This document shows positions 5,993-6,510 of a DNA stretch of 6,510 bases, one piece after another. Position numbers and translations under genes: made by a program. This DNA is from UBA1189 sp045660385 (GTDB lineage: Bacteria; Bacteroidota; Bacteroidia; Bacteroidales; Bacteroidaceae), in NCBI GenBank assembly GCA_045660385.1, contig JAZRDT010000127.1, forward strand, positions 1 to 6,510, read 5' to 3'. Under the pieces are notes generated by a model that was not told where the DNA came from, did no database searches, and saw only the letters and a list, made by a program, of their open reading frames with translations. Each line of letters opens with the position of its first letter. Within the stretch, counting starts at the first letter, position 1.

Positions 5993-6510
5993 CAAGCAGC
6001 AACTCCACAATCTTGCAGGCCGACTGCGCCACATTGGTACCGGGACCGAAGATGGCAGCTACGCCAGCACGGTAGAGGAAGTCGTAGTCCTGTGCGGGGA
6101 TGACACCACCGGCGATGACCATGATATCCTCGCGGCCGAGCTTGGCCAGCTCCTCGATAACCTGAGGCACGAGGGTCTTGTGACCTGCTGCGAGTGATGA
6201 TACACCGAGCACGTTCACGTCGTTCTCCACGGCCTGACGAGCTGCCTCAGCAGGTGTCTGGAACAAGGGACCCATGTCGACGTCGAAGCCGCAGTCGGCA
6301 TAGCCTGTTGCTACCACCTTGGCACCGCGGTCGTGACCGTCCTGACCCATCTTGGCCACCATGATACGAGGGCGGCGACCCTCCTTCTTGGCAAACTCCT
6401 CGGTGAGGGCGCATGCGCGCTCGAAGTCTGCATCTTTCTTGCTTTCTGATGAATACACGCCTGAAATAGTTCTGATTACTGCTTTATATCGGCCTACGAT
6501 CTTCTCGCAA
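5976..6510 (-). CDS. mutB: Methylmalonyl-CoA mutase large subunit, C-terminal cobalamin-binding part (cut by window edge)
   Basis: The frame is open from the window edge and ends at TGA (5978-5976), giving about 177 C-terminal residues of a subunit that is normally about 700 or more. The enzyme interconverts succinyl-CoA and (R)-methylmalonyl-CoA in the cytoplasm using adenosylcobalamin, and in Bacteroidales it serves propionate formation. The linker GRYKAVIRTISGVYSSE comes first, then the B12-binding domain starting RRPRIMVAKMGQDGHDRGAK. GQDGHDRG carries the D-x-H-x-x-G motif whose histidine is the lower axial ligand of cobalt, which the catalytic subunit has. Later motifs GVSSLAAGHKTLVP and VIAGGVIPAQDYDFLYRAGVAAIFGPGT are typical of the family. 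A GTG at 6458 is internal, not the start. The last residues EADAV are encoded within a stem-loop repeat. The identification as a mutase B12 domain is secure. Assignment to the large subunit rests on the motif and on the linker. Confidence 0.95.
   Translation of the reverse strand, partial: CEKIVGRYKAVIRTISGVYSSESKKDADFERACALTEEFAKKEGRRPRIMVAKMGQDGHDRGAKVVATGYADCGFDVDMGPLFQTPAEAARQAVENDVNVLGVSSLAAGHKTLVPQVIEELAKLGREDIMVIAGGVIPAQDYDFLYRAGVAAIFGPGTNVAQSACKIVELLLEADAV

Noticed and set aside
5096..6103. Long plus-strand open frame of 335 codons across the AAA+ gene and the hairpin gap
   Set aside because: It is antisense to the AAA+ gene and the mutase end, reads through the stem-loops, and its protein has no domain-like pattern.

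Overview
The window looks like a piece of a Bacteroidales chromosome, probably Prevotella-like. The evidence is a Bacteroidetes-style promoter (TTTG, 21 bp, TAACTTTG), little Shine-Dalgarno signal, AT-rich gaps, and 7-bp tandem repeats of a kind I associate with this order. Two housekeeping fermentation genes frame it, both cut by the window edges and both on the minus strand: the N-terminal part of pyruvate:ferredoxin oxidoreductase (nifJ, 1-840) and the C-terminal cobalamin domain of methylmalonyl-CoA mutase (5976-6510). Together they fit an anaerobe that oxidises pyruvate with ferredoxin and runs the succinate-propionate branch. Their cleaner, more GC-rich coding contrasts with the accessory-looking genes between them.

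From left to right: nifJ start; a 74-bp gap; a minus-strand AAA_14/DUF4143-type ATPase (915-2093); an AT-rich divergent promoter region; a plus-strand conserved protein with ATP-grasp-like motifs (2206-3564) that carries two in-frame blocks of repeat DNA; a bidirectional-looking hairpin (3618-3660) between convergent genes; a membrane-anchored WG-repeat protein (3714-4781); a short gap with a weak terminator; an AAA+ ATPase (4886-5674) whose C-terminal part is replaced by an unrelated tail; a 301-bp gap holding a dense series of stem-loops; and the mutase end.

I see no defence system, CRISPR array, tRNA, rRNA, transposase or complete mobile element, and no sign that the middle genes form one functional pathway. 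The most unusual points are (1) two 31-bp tandem stem-loop units with compensatory stem changes that overlap the mutase stop codon, at the end of five consecutive hairpins; (2) repeat sequence inserted in frame into the ATP-grasp-like protein; (3) the AAA+ protein that lacks its arginine-finger region and lid; and (4) a -7 box that overlaps the upstream TTG start candidate of the AAA_14 ATPase, which places the real start at the ATG at 2093.
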